64,000 nucleotides of DNA. It comes from Bradyrhizobium sp. 186. GTDB taxonomy: Bacteria > Pseudomonadota > Alphaproteobacteria > Rhizobiales > Xanthobacteraceae. Below are positions 36,340-45,180 of the stretch, in pieces. Each line of letters starts with the position of its first letter. Within the stretch, counting starts at the first letter, position 1. Location of the stretch: positions 1,550,001 to 1,614,000 of the forward strand of contig NZ_CP082164.1 of NCBI RefSeq assembly GCF_023101685.1, in the 5' to 3' direction. A program made the translations under genes and the position numbers. The notes under the pieces were generated by a model that was not told the origin of the DNA, ran no database searches, and saw only the letters and a program-made list of their open reading frames with translations.

Positions 36340-37430
36340 CAATACACCAGCTCGTCGTCGGCGCGGTTCTTGGTCAGCATGATCTCGCCCTTGGCGGCGA
36401 GGTCCTTGGCGAGATTGACCAGCAGAGCCTGCGCCTCGTCGACGTCGCGCAGGCGGACCGGTCCCATCGCCGCCATGTCGTCCTGGAGCATCTTGGCCGC
36501 GCGCGAGGACATGTTGCCGAAGAAGAAGTTGCGGACGTCCTCGTTGGCGCTCTTCAGCGCCACGCCGAGCTTGTCCTTGTCGACGTTGCGCATCAGGGTC
36601 TGGGCCGAGCCGGAATCCAGCTTCACGAGGTCGTCGAAGGTGAACATCAGCGCCTTGATGCGCTCGGCCGCTTCGCGGTTGTCCTCTTCCAGCGAGGTGA
36701 TGAAGCGGGTTTCGGTCTGGCGGTCGAAATTGTTGAAGATTTCCGCCATCACCTCGTGGGCGTCGCGGCGGCGGGTTTGCGACAGGTTGGACATGAATTC
36801 GGTGCGCAGCGTCTTCTCCACGCTCTCGATCACCTCCTTCTGCACCGCCTCCATCTTCAGCATCCGGTTGACGACGTCGAGCGCGAGCTCCTCGGGGAGG
36901 ATGCCGAGCACGCGCGCGGCGTGCTCCGACTTCAGCTTCGACAGCACCACCGCGATGGTCTGCGGATATTCGTTCTTGAGGTAGTTGGCGAGCACCTCTT
37001 CCTGCACGTTGGAGAGCTTCTCCCACATGTTGCGGCCGGCAGGACCGCGGATCTCGTCCATGATGCCGTGGACGCGCTCGGGCGCCAGGTATTGCTGGAG
37101 CAGCCGTTCGGTGGCGTCGAAATTGCCCATCAGCGCGCCGGAGGCCGACATGCGCGAGACGAATTCGAGCAGCATGTCCTCCACCGTGTCGACCTCGACG
37201 GTGCCGAGCGTCGACATTTCCAGCGAGAGCTGGCGCACCTCTTCGTCGTCGAGCAGCGACCAGATCTTGCCGCCATATTGCTCGCCGAGCGCCAGCATCA
37301 GGATCGCGGCGCGCTTCGGCCCCGCCACTGCTCCGGCCGTGGCGCCCGCGCGGCTGCCGGCACGCTGACCGAGCGTGGAGATCACGCTGGTGATGTCGTT
37401 CGAGTTGGCATTTTGCAGGGAGGCGGCCAT
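36339..37430 (-). CDS. fliG: Flagellar motor switch protein FliG
   Basis: 363 aa. The N-terminal domain opens [40 protein letters not shown]. The middle armadillo repeats contain [29 protein letters not shown], and the C-terminal torque domain contains [57 protein letters not shown]. It forms the top of the C-ring and contacts stator and FliF. GAGAG precedes the ATG. Confidence 0.97.
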   Translation of the reverse strand: MAASLQNANSNDITSVISTLGQRAGSRAGATAGAVAGPKRAAILMLALGEQYGGKIWSLLDDEEVRQLSLEMSTLGTVEVDTVEDMLLEFVSRMSASGALMGNFDATERLLQQYLAPERVHGIMDEIRGPAGRNMWEKLSNVQEEVLANYLKNEYPQTIAVVLSKLKSEHAARVLGILPEELALDVVNRMLKMEAVQKEVIESVEKTLRTEFMSNLSQTRRRDAHEVMAEIFNNFDRQTETRFITSLEEDNREAAERIKALMFTFDDLVKLDSGSAQTLMRNVDKDKLGVALKSANEDVRNFFFGNMSSRAAKMLQDDMAAMGPVRLRDVDEAQALLVNLAKDLAAKGEIMLTKNRADDELVY

Positions 37431-37448
37431 GTCAGCTCTCGTCTCGAA

Positions 37449-39062
37449 TCATTTCACGGGTTCGGTCAGCCATTGGCGGATGATGGCGACGGTTTCATTG
37501 GGGTTGCGCTCGGCGAGCTCGCCGACGCGATGAACGGACTGGGCGTGGACCTGGCCCTGGATGGTAGCGACGTCGATTGCGCTTGCGGCGGCGCCCGGCA
37601 GGAGAGCCTGGCTGGGGGCCGGCGCGGCATCGTCGCCCGCCGCGGGGCCGCTAAGGACACCGGAGATGGCGGCGGCGACATCGTCGGAAGCGAGGATGCG
37701 CTTGACCAGCGGCCGGACCACCAGGAACAGCACGACCAGGCCGAGCAGCATCATGACGCCGAGCTCGACGAAGTACATGACGTCGTCCTTGGTGAACTGG
37801 AGCATGCCGAGGAAGCCGCTCGGCTCGCTGATCGGGGTGGTGGAGGGCGCGTCCGCAAAGCGGAGATTGACGACCTCGACCTGGTCGCCGCGCTTCTGGT
37901 CGAAGCCGATCGCCGAGCGCACCAGGGTGGCGATGCGGTCGAGCTGCTCCTTGGTGCGGTCCTGATAAGCCAGGTCGCCCTTCTCGTTCTTGGAGTAGAT
38001 GCCGTCGACCAGCACGGCGACCGAGATGCGGTTGACCCGGCCGGCCTCGGTCACCTCGGTCTTGGTGGTGCGGGAGATCTCGTAATTGTTGGTCTCTTCG
38101 GACTTCTTGCTCTGGTCCTTTGCCGCGACGCCGCTGTTCTGCTGGTTGCCCGGCAGCTCGTTGTTGACGGTGACCTGGCCGTTGTTGTCGGCGGTCATGC
38201 TCTGCTCTTCGCGGGTCTGGCTCGAGCGCAGCACGCGGCCCTCGGGATCGAACTTGTCCGAGGTCTGGGTGACCTTGTTGAAGTCGAAATCGGCGGAGAG
38301 CTGGACGCGGGCGCGCCCCGTCCCGACCACCGAGGACACGATATCCTCGACCTGCTTGCGCATCCGCTTCTCGAAGGCGGTGCGGCGCTCGTCGCCGACC
38401 GCCTGCTCCGGATCGGTCGCGGCGCCGTCGGCGAGCAACTGGCCGGCCTCGTCGACGATCGAGACCCGCTGCGGCTTCAGGCCGTTGACGGCGGAGGCAA
38501 TGAGGTGGCGGATGGCACGAATCTGCTGCGCTTCCAGCGAGCCGCGGACCCGGACCACGATCGAGGCCGACGGCTCCGGCGCCTCGCGCGAGAACAGCGG
38601 GCGCTCGGGCAGCACGAGATGGACGCGGGCGGCCTGAATGCGGTCGATGGCGCGGATGGTGCGGGCGAGCTCGCCTTCCAGGGCGCGCAGATGGTTGATG
38701 TTCTGGACGAAGCTGGTGGTGCCGAGCGCATCCGACTTGTCGAACACCTCGTAGCCGACCCCGCCGCCCTTGGGCAGGCCGCCCTCGGCGAGCTTCATCC
38801 GCAGCCGGGTCACCTTGTCCTTGGGCACCATGATGATGGTGCCCTCGTTGCGCAGCTCGAACTGGATGCCCTGGCGCTCCAGGTCCTTGATGATGCCGGA
38901 GGAATCCTCGACGCTGAGGTCGGTGAACAGCGTCGTCATCTGCGGCGTGGTGACCCGCATGATGACGAACGCGAAAAAGCCGACGAGCGCGGCGGTGACC
39001 GCGATCATCGCCCCGAACCGGGCGGCGCCGATACCTTTCAGAAAGTCCGTAAGACCTTGCAA
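37449..39062 (-). CDS. fliF: Flagellar MS-ring protein FliF
   Basis: 537 aa. Two membrane helices (IAVTAALVGFFAFVIMRVT near the N-terminus and YFVELGVMMLLGLVVLFLVVRPLV near residue 430) flank the periplasmic ring domains, with AGGLPKGGGVGYEVFDKSD-like LAEGGLPKGGGVGYEVFDKSDALG and SFVQNINHLRALEGELARTI blocks. The start is TTG at 39062 (MQGLTDFLKGIGAARFG); no better start is nearby. It heads the fliF-fliG-fliH-fliN-flbD operon. Confidence 0.96.
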   Translation of the reverse strand: MQGLTDFLKGIGAARFGAMIAVTAALVGFFAFVIMRVTTPQMTTLFTDLSVEDSSGIIKDLERQGIQFELRNEGTIIMVPKDKVTRLRMKLAEGGLPKGGGVGYEVFDKSDALGTTSFVQNINHLRALEGELARTIRAIDRIQAARVHLVLPERPLFSREAPEPSASIVVRVRGSLEAQQIRAIRHLIASAVNGLKPQRVSIVDEAGQLLADGAATDPEQAVGDERRTAFEKRMRKQVEDIVSSVVGTGRARVQLSADFDFNKVTQTSDKFDPEGRVLRSSQTREEQSMTADNNGQVTVNNELPGNQQNSGVAAKDQSKKSEETNNYEISRTTKTEVTEAGRVNRISVAVLVDGIYSKNEKGDLAYQDRTKEQLDRIATLVRSAIGFDQKRGDQVEVVNLRFADAPSTTPISEPSGFLGMLQFTKDDVMYFVELGVMMLLGLVVLFLVVRPLVKRILASDDVAAAISGVLSGPAAGDDAAPAPSQALLPGAAASAIDVATIQGQVHAQSVHRVGELAERNPNETVAIIRQWLTEPVK

Positions 39063-39143
39063 GCAACCGCCCCAGAAGATTCGGCTGCTTTCCCTGGAAA
39101 GGCCGACTGGGCAATTATTGCCTAGGTGATGGTTTCGATATGG

Positions 39144-39157
39144 TTAACAAAGGTTAA
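39144..39157. promoter_or_regulatory. CtrA-like paired TTAA motif upstream of fliF
   Basis: TTAACAAAGGTTAA holds two TTAA half-sites 6 bp apart, 82 bp before the fliF start. The CtrA consensus is TTAA-N7-TTAAC, so the spacing is one base short. The adjoining SciP-like gene and an FlbD regulator make CtrA control plausible. Confidence 0.45.
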
Positions 39158-39182
39158 GGGCTGGGACAAAAGTGGCGTCATG

Positions 39183-39216
39183 AAAAAAATCGGCCTCGCG
39201 GGGCGGGGCCGATTTT
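39183..39216 (-). terminator. Rho-independent terminator after the SciP-like gene
   Basis: On the minus strand AAAATCGGCC pairs with GGCCGATTTT (10 bp, 11-nt loop) and continues into a T-run (39183-39188 is A-rich on the plus strand). It lies 29 bp past the stop of the gene at 39245-39520. Confidence 0.85.
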
Positions 39217-39244
39217 CGTCAAAAGCCGCAGATTTCCGGATCGC

Positions 39245-39520
39245 TTACTGGCGATATTGCTGAATGCGGGTGGTGCGAAGCCCCGCAAGACCGTGCTGGT
39301 CGATGGAAAACTGCCAAGAGAGGAATTCGTCGACCGTCAGGGTGTAACGGCTGCAGGCCTCCTCGAGGGACAGGAGTCCGCCGCGAACGGCGGCGACGAC
39401 TTCGGCCTTGCGGCGGATGACCCAGCGTTTCGTGCCGGGTGCAGGCAGATCCGCGATCGTCAACGGACTACCGTCCGGCCCGATGACGTATTTTACCCTC
39501 GGGCGATGGGGTTCTGTCAT
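39245..39520 (-). CDS. sciP: DUF1153 protein, SciP (CtrA-inhibitory protein) homologue
   Basis: 91 aa from ATG 39520. The sequence PRVKYVIGPDGSPLTIADLPAPGTKRWVIRRKAEVVAAVRGGLLSLEEACSRYTLTVDEFLSWQ matches DUF1153. In Caulobacter this protein, SciP, contains a helix-turn-helix that binds CtrA and blocks CtrA-dependent transcription of flagellar and cell-cycle genes. The RKAEVVAAVRGGLLSLEEACSRYTLTVDEFLSW part is the helix-turn-helix. It has its own terminator and sits between fliF and flgD, which suits a role in ordering flagellar gene expression. Confidence 0.88.
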   Translation of the reverse strand: MTEPHRPRVKYVIGPDGSPLTIADLPAPGTKRWVIRRKAEVVAAVRGGLLSLEEACSRYTLTVDEFLSWQFSIDQHGLAGLRTTRIQQYRQ

Positions 39521-39748
39521 GGCGTACTCACAAACTCTCAACCACTGAACTCACTGAGTAACCCTACGCGTGGCGGCTTAAAAATCCGCTAAGCCTAAGG
39601 CTTCAATACAATTCTCGTTGAAACTTGGTGGAACGCGGCCGTCTCGGCCGGCGGGACGGGTGCGTCCAGGCCGGTCGAGGGGGTCTTCGTAAATACTTTA
39701 CTAACGAATAGAGCGTGCAAACACAGCTTATCAGGCGAGGCGCGCGCC

Positions 39749-40459
39749 TCAGTTGCTGGTGCTGCTGCTGACGATGCTCTTCACCTGGCTGACCGTGTAG
39801 GTCTGGCCGTCGATGGTCAAAAGCGGCGGCGACTGGGTCAGGTCGACCGACGACACCGTGCCCTGCACCTGCGCCGCGATGCCGACCGAGTTGCCCGAGG
39901 CATCCTTGCCTGTCGCCGAGATCGTGTATTTGCCGTCGGGCCATTGCGTGCCGTCATTGCCCTGGCCGTTCCAGGTGAAGGGAATGTCGCTGCCGGCGCC
40001 GGCGGTATATTTGCCGGTGAACACGGTCTGGCCGGTGCTGTTGGTCACCGAGATGTCAACCGTCGAGCTGGTGGGCACGTTGAGGTGCCAGGTCGCGGAC
40101 GAGCTCTTCATCGTCGCGGTCGAGCCGTCGACCACGGCGGTCTTGCCGACGAAGCCGAGCGCCTGGGTCGCCTGCGTGGTCTGTTGCAGGCTGACAAGGG
40201 TCGCGAGCGAGTCGTTGGTCTTGAGCTGCTGCTCGACGCCGGCGAACTGCACCAGCTGCTGGGTGAACTGGTTGGTGTCGAGCGGATCGAGCGGGTTCTG
40301 GTTCTGAAGCTGCGTCGTCAGCAGCGTCAAAAAGGTCTGGAAGTTGCCGGCGAGCGTCGCGCCGGTGGTCGAGCCCAAGCTCGAGCTCGACGAGGACGAC
40401 GACGGAAGCTGGGTCGTGCCTGAAACAACCGAAGGTGCAGCGCCTGTTGTGGTTGTCAT
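39749..40459 (-). CDS. flgD: Flagellar hook assembly protein FlgD
   Basis: 236 aa. After a Ser/Thr-rich start, the FlgD core reads FQTFLTLLTTQLQNQNPLDPLDTNQFTQQLVQFAGVEQQLKTNDSL, the rod-cap region. It is followed by beta-rich domains (VDISVTNSTGQTVFTGKYTAGAGSDIPFTWNGQGNDGTQWPDGKYTISATG). It is the scaffold on which hook subunits polymerise and is not kept in the mature filament. GAGGAG precedes the ATG. It is 12 nt downstream of fliK in the same operon. Confidence 0.95.
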   Translation of the reverse strand: MTTTTGAAPSVVSGTTQLPSSSSSSSSLGSTTGATLAGNFQTFLTLLTTQLQNQNPLDPLDTNQFTQQLVQFAGVEQQLKTNDSLATLVSLQQTTQATQALGFVGKTAVVDGSTATMKSSSATWHLNVPTSSTVDISVTNSTGQTVFTGKYTAGAGSDIPFTWNGQGNDGTQWPDGKYTISATGKDASGNSVGIAAQVQGTVSSVDLTQSPPLLTIDGQTYTVSQVKSIVSSSTSN

Positions 40460-40471
40460 GTCGGATACTCC

Positions 40472-42085
40472 TCAAACTCTGATGTCGACGCCGCTGCTCG
40501 ATCCGAGCATACGGCCGTAGCCGCGCCCAGCGGGCACGGCGGGAACGGCGTCTTCGTCGCTGATGATCAGCCTTCGGGCATTGCCGTTATTGTCGTTGCC
40601 TTGGCCGGAGTTCTGGCCCGACGAATTCTGGTCGCGCAGGCTGAACGAAAGCCCGTTGCTGCCGGTCTTGAGACCGGCATCGTCGAGCGCACGCTGCAAT
40701 TGCGGCGCGTCTTGCTTCAGCATCGACAGCGTTTCCGGCTTCTCGACGGTGAGATGCGAGGTGACCTGGCCGTTGCGGTCGACATTGATGCGCACGTCGA
40801 TGCGCCCGAGCTCGGCCGGATCGAGGCTGATGTCGAACCGGGTCTTGCCGGCCCGCGCCGCCGCGGCGATCTCGATCGGCACGCCGTTGAGCGGCACGGC
40901 GGTCGCGGTTGCAGCGGTGGCCGTGAGTGTCGCGGTCGATGCGGTCGCAGCCGAGGTCGTATTGGTCAGCGGCGCCTGCACGGCGGAGGCCGCCTGCGCG
41001 CTGGTGTCTGTTGCGGTGACAGCGGCCTGCGTGCCTGCATGAGCGTGCGTGGTCGGCGCGCTTGGCGTTGCATCGGCGGTGTGGTCGGAGGCGCCGGCCT
41101 TCGCGTCCGCCGCGCCGGCGTCGGCCTGCGGCTTTGCCGCTTGCGGATGCGTGGCGGCGGTCGTCGCGATCGCCGGATTCTGCGTCGTGGCGTCCGCGTT
41201 CGGCTTGCCCGCGTCCTGGCCGATATTGGCGACGTCGGCCTGCGCCGTGGCGACGGCCTTGAACGACGTCTTCGGCGTGCCCTGGTCGACAGCGGCGATC
41301 AGCCCGCCATTGGCCTTCGCATCGGTCGCGGTGGCCTCTAGCGTGCCAGTCGCGGTATCCGCCAGCGTCGCCGAGGTGTCCGCGTCGACTTTAGCGCCGG
41401 CCGTCTTGGCGCTCTTGTCGCCGGGCGTGGCTGTATCGGTCTTGGCGCCTGCGATCTGCGCCGCGGTCGAGGCGCTGGCGGCGAGGCCGGCGGCGGCGAT
41501 CGTCAGCGGCGAAGAAGCCGTGTTGGCGGCCTGGTTCGCGGCCGCATTCGGATCGACCGGTACGACAGGCGCGGCGACCACGATCGCGTTCGGATCGGGC
41601 GCGGCAGCCTGGGTCGGGTCGGTCTGCGCGGCGGCTGCGGCATCCACGGCGGCAGCGAGACCGTCGGTGCCGTCGGCCTTGTCACTTTTCGACTCCTCGG
41701 ACTTCTCAGTCGATTTGGTGCCGGAGGCCTCGGACTTGTCCTTGGTCTTGCTGGGTGCCTTGGCCGGATCGGTCGTGGTGTCGCTATCGGCCGTTGCCGG
41801 TGGATCGGTGTCGTCGCTCGCCTTGCTCTGCGAGGAGGGGGCGGTCGAGGACGTATCGCGCGGGCTTTTGTCCGGCGAGGACGACGAGGCGGAATCGGTG
41901 CGGCGCGGCGCGGTGTCCTGCGCCTGCGATGCCGCGTTGTTGCTGATCGCCTGCGTATTGCTGTCGACCAGCGAGCCGAAGGAATCGTTCGCGGAGGTGT
42001 CTTTCGAGGCCTGCGACCGGGCAAGCTTTTGCTGCGCGCTGGAGACTTGCGCGCTGGAAGTTACATCTGACGTCACACCAACCAC
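40472..42085 (-). CDS. fliK: Flagellar hook-length control protein FliK
   Basis: 537 aa. The first 350 residues are low-complexity (Ala, Thr, Asp, Ser, Lys) and expected to be extended, acting as the molecular ruler. The C-terminal domain, RFDISLDPAELGRIDVRINVDRNGQVTSHLTVEKPETLSMLKQDAPQLQRALDDAGLKT, is the FliK substrate-switch domain. I set the start at GTG 42085 (MVGVTSDVTSSAQ) because AAGGGG lies six bases upstream. A TTG at 42115 is in frame but sits upstream of or at the expected transcript start of the sigma-54 promoter at 42121-42136. Confidence 0.88.
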   Translation of the reverse strand: MVGVTSDVTSSAQVSSAQQKLARSQASKDTSANDSFGSLVDSNTQAISNNAASQAQDTAPRRTDSASSSSPDKSPRDTSSTAPSSQSKASDDTDPPATADSDTTTDPAKAPSKTKDKSEASGTKSTEKSEESKSDKADGTDGLAAAVDAAAAAQTDPTQAAAPDPNAIVVAAPVVPVDPNAAANQAANTASSPLTIAAAGLAASASTAAQIAGAKTDTATPGDKSAKTAGAKVDADTSATLADTATGTLEATATDAKANGGLIAAVDQGTPKTSFKAVATAQADVANIGQDAGKPNADATTQNPAIATTAATHPQAAKPQADAGAADAKAGASDHTADATPSAPTTHAHAGTQAAVTATDTSAQAASAVQAPLTNTTSAATASTATLTATAATATAVPLNGVPIEIAAAARAGKTRFDISLDPAELGRIDVRINVDRNGQVTSHLTVEKPETLSMLKQDAPQLQRALDDAGLKTGSNGLSFSLRDQNSSGQNSGQGNDNNGNARRLIISDEDAVPAVPAGRGYGRMLGSSSGVDIRV

Positions 42086-42120
42086 AGGCGACCCCTTGAA
42101 AACATCTTCGGACAAGAGGG

Positions 42121-42136
42121 AGCAAGGAGCGGGCCA
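42121..42136 (-). promoter_or_regulatory. Sigma-54 promoter of fliK-flgD
   Basis: Minus-strand TGGCCCGCTCCTTGCT matches TGGCACG-N4-TTGCW with one mismatch, and the GG and GC are correctly 10 bp apart. Transcription would begin near 42110, about 25 nt before the GTG start of fliK. FlbD, encoded at 33931, is the expected activator. Confidence 0.8.
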
Positions 42137-42425
42137 GCCTCGCGCGAAGCAATTTTATCAAGTAAAATCAATATGTTGATGCGTCTTGGTCAGCGACCCG
42201 AGGCTCTCCGCGACCCCGCCATTTCTGCCTCCTCGGCAAGAATTGCCCTAAGCCGGCCCCCCGCGCGATTGCTTCACCGGAATGCCGCCTATATTAAAGG
42301 AGTGCTCTCAGCCGCTTTTGACCGGGCCAGCCAGCCCCGGAGGAACCAGAGTTCCCCGGGACTCATTGTGCCCCGGCCAAAAGCATATCGCGGACCGCCA
42401 ACGCCGCCGTCAAAACCGCAAAACC

Positions 42426-43607
42426 ATGCTCAACAGTCTGGATATCGAAGGCCGTCCGCAGGACACCAGGGTCGTTGTCGCCATGTCGGGCGGCGTCGAT
42501 TCCTCGACGACGGCTGCGCTGTTGAAGGCGGAAGGCTATGACGTCGTCGGCATCACGCTCCAGCTCTACGACCATGGCGCGGCGACCCATCGCAAGGGCG
42601 CCTGCTGCGCCGGCCAGGACATCCACGACGCCCGCGACGTCGCCGCAAAACTCGGCATTCCCCATTACGTGCTCGACTACGAGGACCGCTTTCGCGAGTC
42701 CGTCATCGACAATTTCGCCGACTCTTACGCGCTCGGCGAGACGCCGGTGCCGTGCATCGAGTGCAACCGCTCGGTCAAGTTCCGCGACCTCCTGAAGACC
42801 GCGCGTGAGCTCGGCGCCGCCGCGCTCGCCACCGGCCACTATGTCGCCTCGCGGCGCCTCGCCGACGGCTCCCGCGCGCTGGTGTGCGCGGCCGATAGCG
42901 AGCGCGACCAGAGCTACTTCCTGTTCGCGACCACGCGCGAGCAGCTCGACTATCTGCGCTTCCCGCTCGGCGACATGACCAAGGCCGAGACCCGCGAGCT
43001 CGCCCGCCGATTTGGGCTGGCGGTCGCCGACAAGCACGACAGCCAGGATATCTGCTTCGTGCCGACGGGCCGATACACTGACATCATTACCCGCCTGCGG
43101 CCGAACGCGATGGATCCCGGCGACATCGTCGATCTCGACGGCCGTCTGCTCGGCCAGCACCACGGCATCGCCAATTTCACCGTCGGCCAGCGCCGCGGCC
43201 TCGGCATTGCGGCCAGCGCGCCGCTGTTCGTGGTGCGGCTGGACGCCGCCAACCGCCGCGTCGTCGTCGGCCCGCGGGATGCGCTGAAGATGCACCGCAT
43301 CGTGCTGCGCGACGTCAACTGGCTCGGCGATGGCGACATCGACCGCGCCATCGGCAACGGCCTCGAAATGTTCGTGCGCGTGCGCTCGACCCGCAGCCCC
43401 CAGCCGGCGTGGCTGCGCGGCGGCAACGGTCACTACGAGGTCGAGCTCGTCGCCGGCGAAGAGGGCGTTTCGCCGGGCCAGGCTTGCGTATTTTATGACG
43501 CGCCCTCGGGCCAGGCGCGCGTGCTCGGCGGCGGCTTCATCCAGAGCGCGGCGGCCAAGATCGCGAGCAGCGCCGTGCGGCCGCTCGCCGAAGCCGTGCG
43601 CGGCTAA
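42426..43607 (+). CDS. mnmA: tRNA-specific 2-thiouridylase MnmA
   Basis: 393 aa. It adds the 2-thio group to the wobble uridine of Lys, Glu and Gln tRNAs. The PP-loop is [14 protein letters not shown]. The catalytic cysteine pair is carried by [13 protein letters not shown] and the later ACVFYD segment. [22 protein letters not shown] and [20 protein letters not shown] are typical blocks. The ATG at 42426 is not preceded by a strong ribosome-binding site. An ORF extension to 42282 is unlike the family. The 340-bp gap before it, up to fliK, holds the sigma-54 site of fliK and nothing else recognised. Confidence 0.96.
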   Translation: MLNSLDIEGRPQDTRVVVAMSGGVDSSTTAALLKAEGYDVVGITLQLYDHGAATHRKGACCAGQDIHDARDVAAKLGIPHYVLDYEDRFRESVIDNFADSYALGETPVPCIECNRSVKFRDLLKTARELGAAALATGHYVASRRLADGSRALVCAADSERDQSYFLFATTREQLDYLRFPLGDMTKAETRELARRFGLAVADKHDSQDICFVPTGRYTDIITRLRPNAMDPGDIVDLDGRLLGQHHGIANFTVGQRRGLGIAASAPLFVVRLDAANRRVVVGPRDALKMHRIVLRDVNWLGDGDIDRAIGNGLEMFVRVRSTRSPQPAWLRGGNGHYEVELVAGEEGVSPGQACVFYDAPSGQARVLGGGFIQSAAAKIASSAVRPLAEAVRG

Positions 43608-43650
43608 AGCTGATGAGATCAGTCTCAGCTCCTACCGCGAGGCAGGTGCG

Positions 43651-43781
43651 CCCCCTCTCCCGCTTGCGGGGGAGGGTTGGGGAGGGGGTCTTTCCACACG
43701 CGATATCTCGCGAGAGGAGAAAGCCTTCACCCGCCGCGCTCTTGCGAGCGCGTCGACCTCCCCCGCAAGCGGGGGAGGTGC
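43651..43781. repeat. Paired GC-rich hairpins after mnmA
   Basis: CCTCTCCCGCTTGCGGGGGAGG (near 43654-43675) and CCTCCCCCGCAAGCGGGGGAGG (near 43757-43778) are each hairpins and are also nearly complementary to one another. Their form is like the arms of the element at 2745-2900. They lie between mnmA and the methyltransferase gene and could stop mnmA transcripts. Confidence 0.7.
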
Positions 43782-43855
43782 ACCGAGTGCGCGGCGACAT
43801 TTGAATCCACCAACATTCATCACACTCTAAAAATTTCCGAGGCAGGGCAGGGGGC

Positions 43856-44494
43856 ATGGCAGCAGACATCTCGCGGGCCGGGGTCGAGAAGGCCTATGGC
43901 CGCTGGGCGCCGGTCTACGATCTCGTGTTCGGCAAAGTGTTCGACGCCGGGCGGCAGTCGACCATCGCGGAGGCCGACCGGATCGGCGGCCGCATCCTCG
44001 ACGTCGGCGTCGGCACCGGGCTGTCGCTGTCGGACTATTCGCGCACGACAAAGATCTGCGGCGTCGACATCTCCGAGCCGATGCTGCGCAAGGCGCAGGC
44101 GCGCGTGCGCGCGCTGCGGCTGTCCAATGTCGAAGTGCTCTCGGTGATGGATGCGAAGAACCTCGCCTTCCACGACGGCTTCTTCGACGCGGTGGTGGCG
44201 CAATATGTCATCACCGCCGTGCCCGATCCCGAAGGCACGCTCGACGAGTTCGTGCGCGTGCTCAAGCCCGGCGGCGAGCTGATCCTTGTCAACCACATCG
44301 GCGCGGAGAGTGGACCGCGAAAGCTGTTCGAGCTCGCCTTCGCGCCGGTCGCCCGCCGCCTCGGCTGGCGCCCGGAATTCCCATGGCAGCGCCTGGTCGA
44401 CTGGGCCGCCAGGCACGGCGGGATCACGCTCGCGGAGCGGCGCGCCATGTCGCCGATGGGACATTTTTCGCTGATCCGTTACCGGAAATCGTGA
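43856..44494 (+). CDS. SAM-dependent methyltransferase, PmtA-like
   Basis: 212 aa class I methyltransferase. Motif I is ILDVGVGTGLSLSDY, then ICGVDISEPMLRKAQ, DAVVAQYVITAVPDPEGTLDEFVRVLKPGGELILVNHI. The sequence AYGRWAPVYDLVFGKVFDAGRQ at the start matches bacterial phosphatidylethanolamine N-methyltransferases of the Rhodobacter type, which build phosphatidylcholine. The substrate cannot be proven from sequence. AGGGGGC precedes the ATG. Confidence 0.85.
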   Translation: MAADISRAGVEKAYGRWAPVYDLVFGKVFDAGRQSTIAEADRIGGRILDVGVGTGLSLSDYSRTTKICGVDISEPMLRKAQARVRALRLSNVEVLSVMDAKNLAFHDGFFDAVVAQYVITAVPDPEGTLDEFVRVLKPGGELILVNHIGAESGPRKLFELAFAPVARRLGWRPEFPWQRLVDWAARHGGITLAERRAMSPMGHFSLIRYRKS

Positions 44495-44538
44495 TCGTGG
44501 GGCCGGAACACGCGGCATAGCCTGCGCGTTTCCGCTTC

Positions 44539-44891
44539 ATGCGCACAACATCGAAACTCATCTTCACAAGCCTCCTGATCGCGGCCTCCGGCGCCGCGGT
44601 CGCGCAGGCCCCGCCCGCCCCGGCCACCCCGCCGCAGCAGACCGCGCCGCCGTCGCCGCAGCATTCGACCGGCTGCACGCCCGCGGACCGGCCAAACCGT
44701 CCGGCCGACGGCACCACCACCGGCCAGTCCCGGAACCGCTCGGCGACAGACTGGCCAAATCCGACGGCGTTATCTGCCCGCCCTCCGGCGTCGATCCCGA
44801 GATGCACGCCCCGCGCCCGACACCGGCGGCAACACCCCGTCATCCCGCCCCCGGCAGCCCCGGCGGCGACCCGACGGTAAGGCCGAAATAA
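44539..44891 (+). pseudogene. Small secreted proline-rich protein with an apparent frameshift
   Basis: Starts MRTTSKLIFTSLLIAASGAAVAQAPP, a good signal peptide. The uninterrupted frame ends at 44880, but after TTGQS (near 44730) it turns basic and irregular. From 44733 the next frame reads EPLGDRLAKSDGVICPPSGVDPEMHAP and continues to GSPGGDPTVRPK and TAA 44889-44891, which looks like the true C-terminus. A 2-base insertion or 1-base deletion near 44728-44732 explains this. A Pro/Gly stretch near 44815-44855 may hold two more compensating shifts. It could be a decaying gene or an assembly error. Confidence 0.6.
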
Positions 44892-44912
44892 GGGCCGTTC
44901 CGCATCCCAATC

Positions 44913-44998
44913 TCGTCATGCCCGGGCTTGTCCCGGGCATCCACGTTCTTGGGGCAACAAATGAAGGCGTGGATGGCCGGAACAAGCCCGGCCATCAC
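44913..44998. repeat. Dispersed palindromic repeat, copy 2
   Basis: Bases 44913-44952 are identical to 83-122. The partner arm (GCGTGGATGGCCGGAACAAG, then CCCGGCCAT) follows closely, so this copy is shorter than copy 1. It lies between the frameshifted gene and the tRNA. Confidence 0.78.
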
Positions 44999-45040
44999 GG
45001 ATTCAGTGCCCAAATGGCCAAATTTGTCACGCCGACTTGC

Positions 45041-45100
45041 CCGCCGAAGCTTTAGCGAAGGCGGGAGCCTTGGCGTAGGCGGAAGTTTCAGCGAAGGCGG
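45041..45100. repeat. Degenerate tandem repeat upstream of tRNA
   Basis: AGCGAAGGCGG occurs twice (near 45054 and 45090), with GTAGGCGG in between, each preceded by GAAG(C/T)TT. It ends six bases before the -35 box of the tRNA promoter. Confidence 0.5.
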
Positions 45101-45105
45101 ATTGC

Positions 45106-45135
45106 TTGACAGCCCGCCGCCCCCTTCCTTATATG
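45106..45135 (+). promoter_or_regulatory. Sigma-70 type promoter of tRNA-Met
   Basis: TTGACA at 45106-45111 and TATATG at 45130-45135 are separated by 18 bp. A start near 45142 would give a 39-nt leader before the tRNA. Confidence 0.75.
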
Positions 45136-45180
45136 CCGCGCGTTCGCGAGATCGGCCGTTTCGGCCCCCGCGAGCCCTGT

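Noticed and set aside
36225..39125. 966-codon open frame on the plus strand
   Set aside because: It lies antisense to fliG and fliF, which have clear family motifs. Its composition (His, Arg, Leu, Gly, Asp) is that of a reverse-strand shadow in GC-rich DNA.
39111..39125. GGCAATAATTGC upstream of fliF as a sigma-54 promoter
   Set aside because: The GG and GC elements are only 8 bp apart instead of 10, and fliF would be expected to be CtrA/sigma-70 controlled.
41049..42179. 376-codon alanine/valine-rich frame on the plus strand
   Set aside because: Antisense to the low-complexity part of fliK. No ribosome-binding site, and the repeats simply mirror fliK codons.
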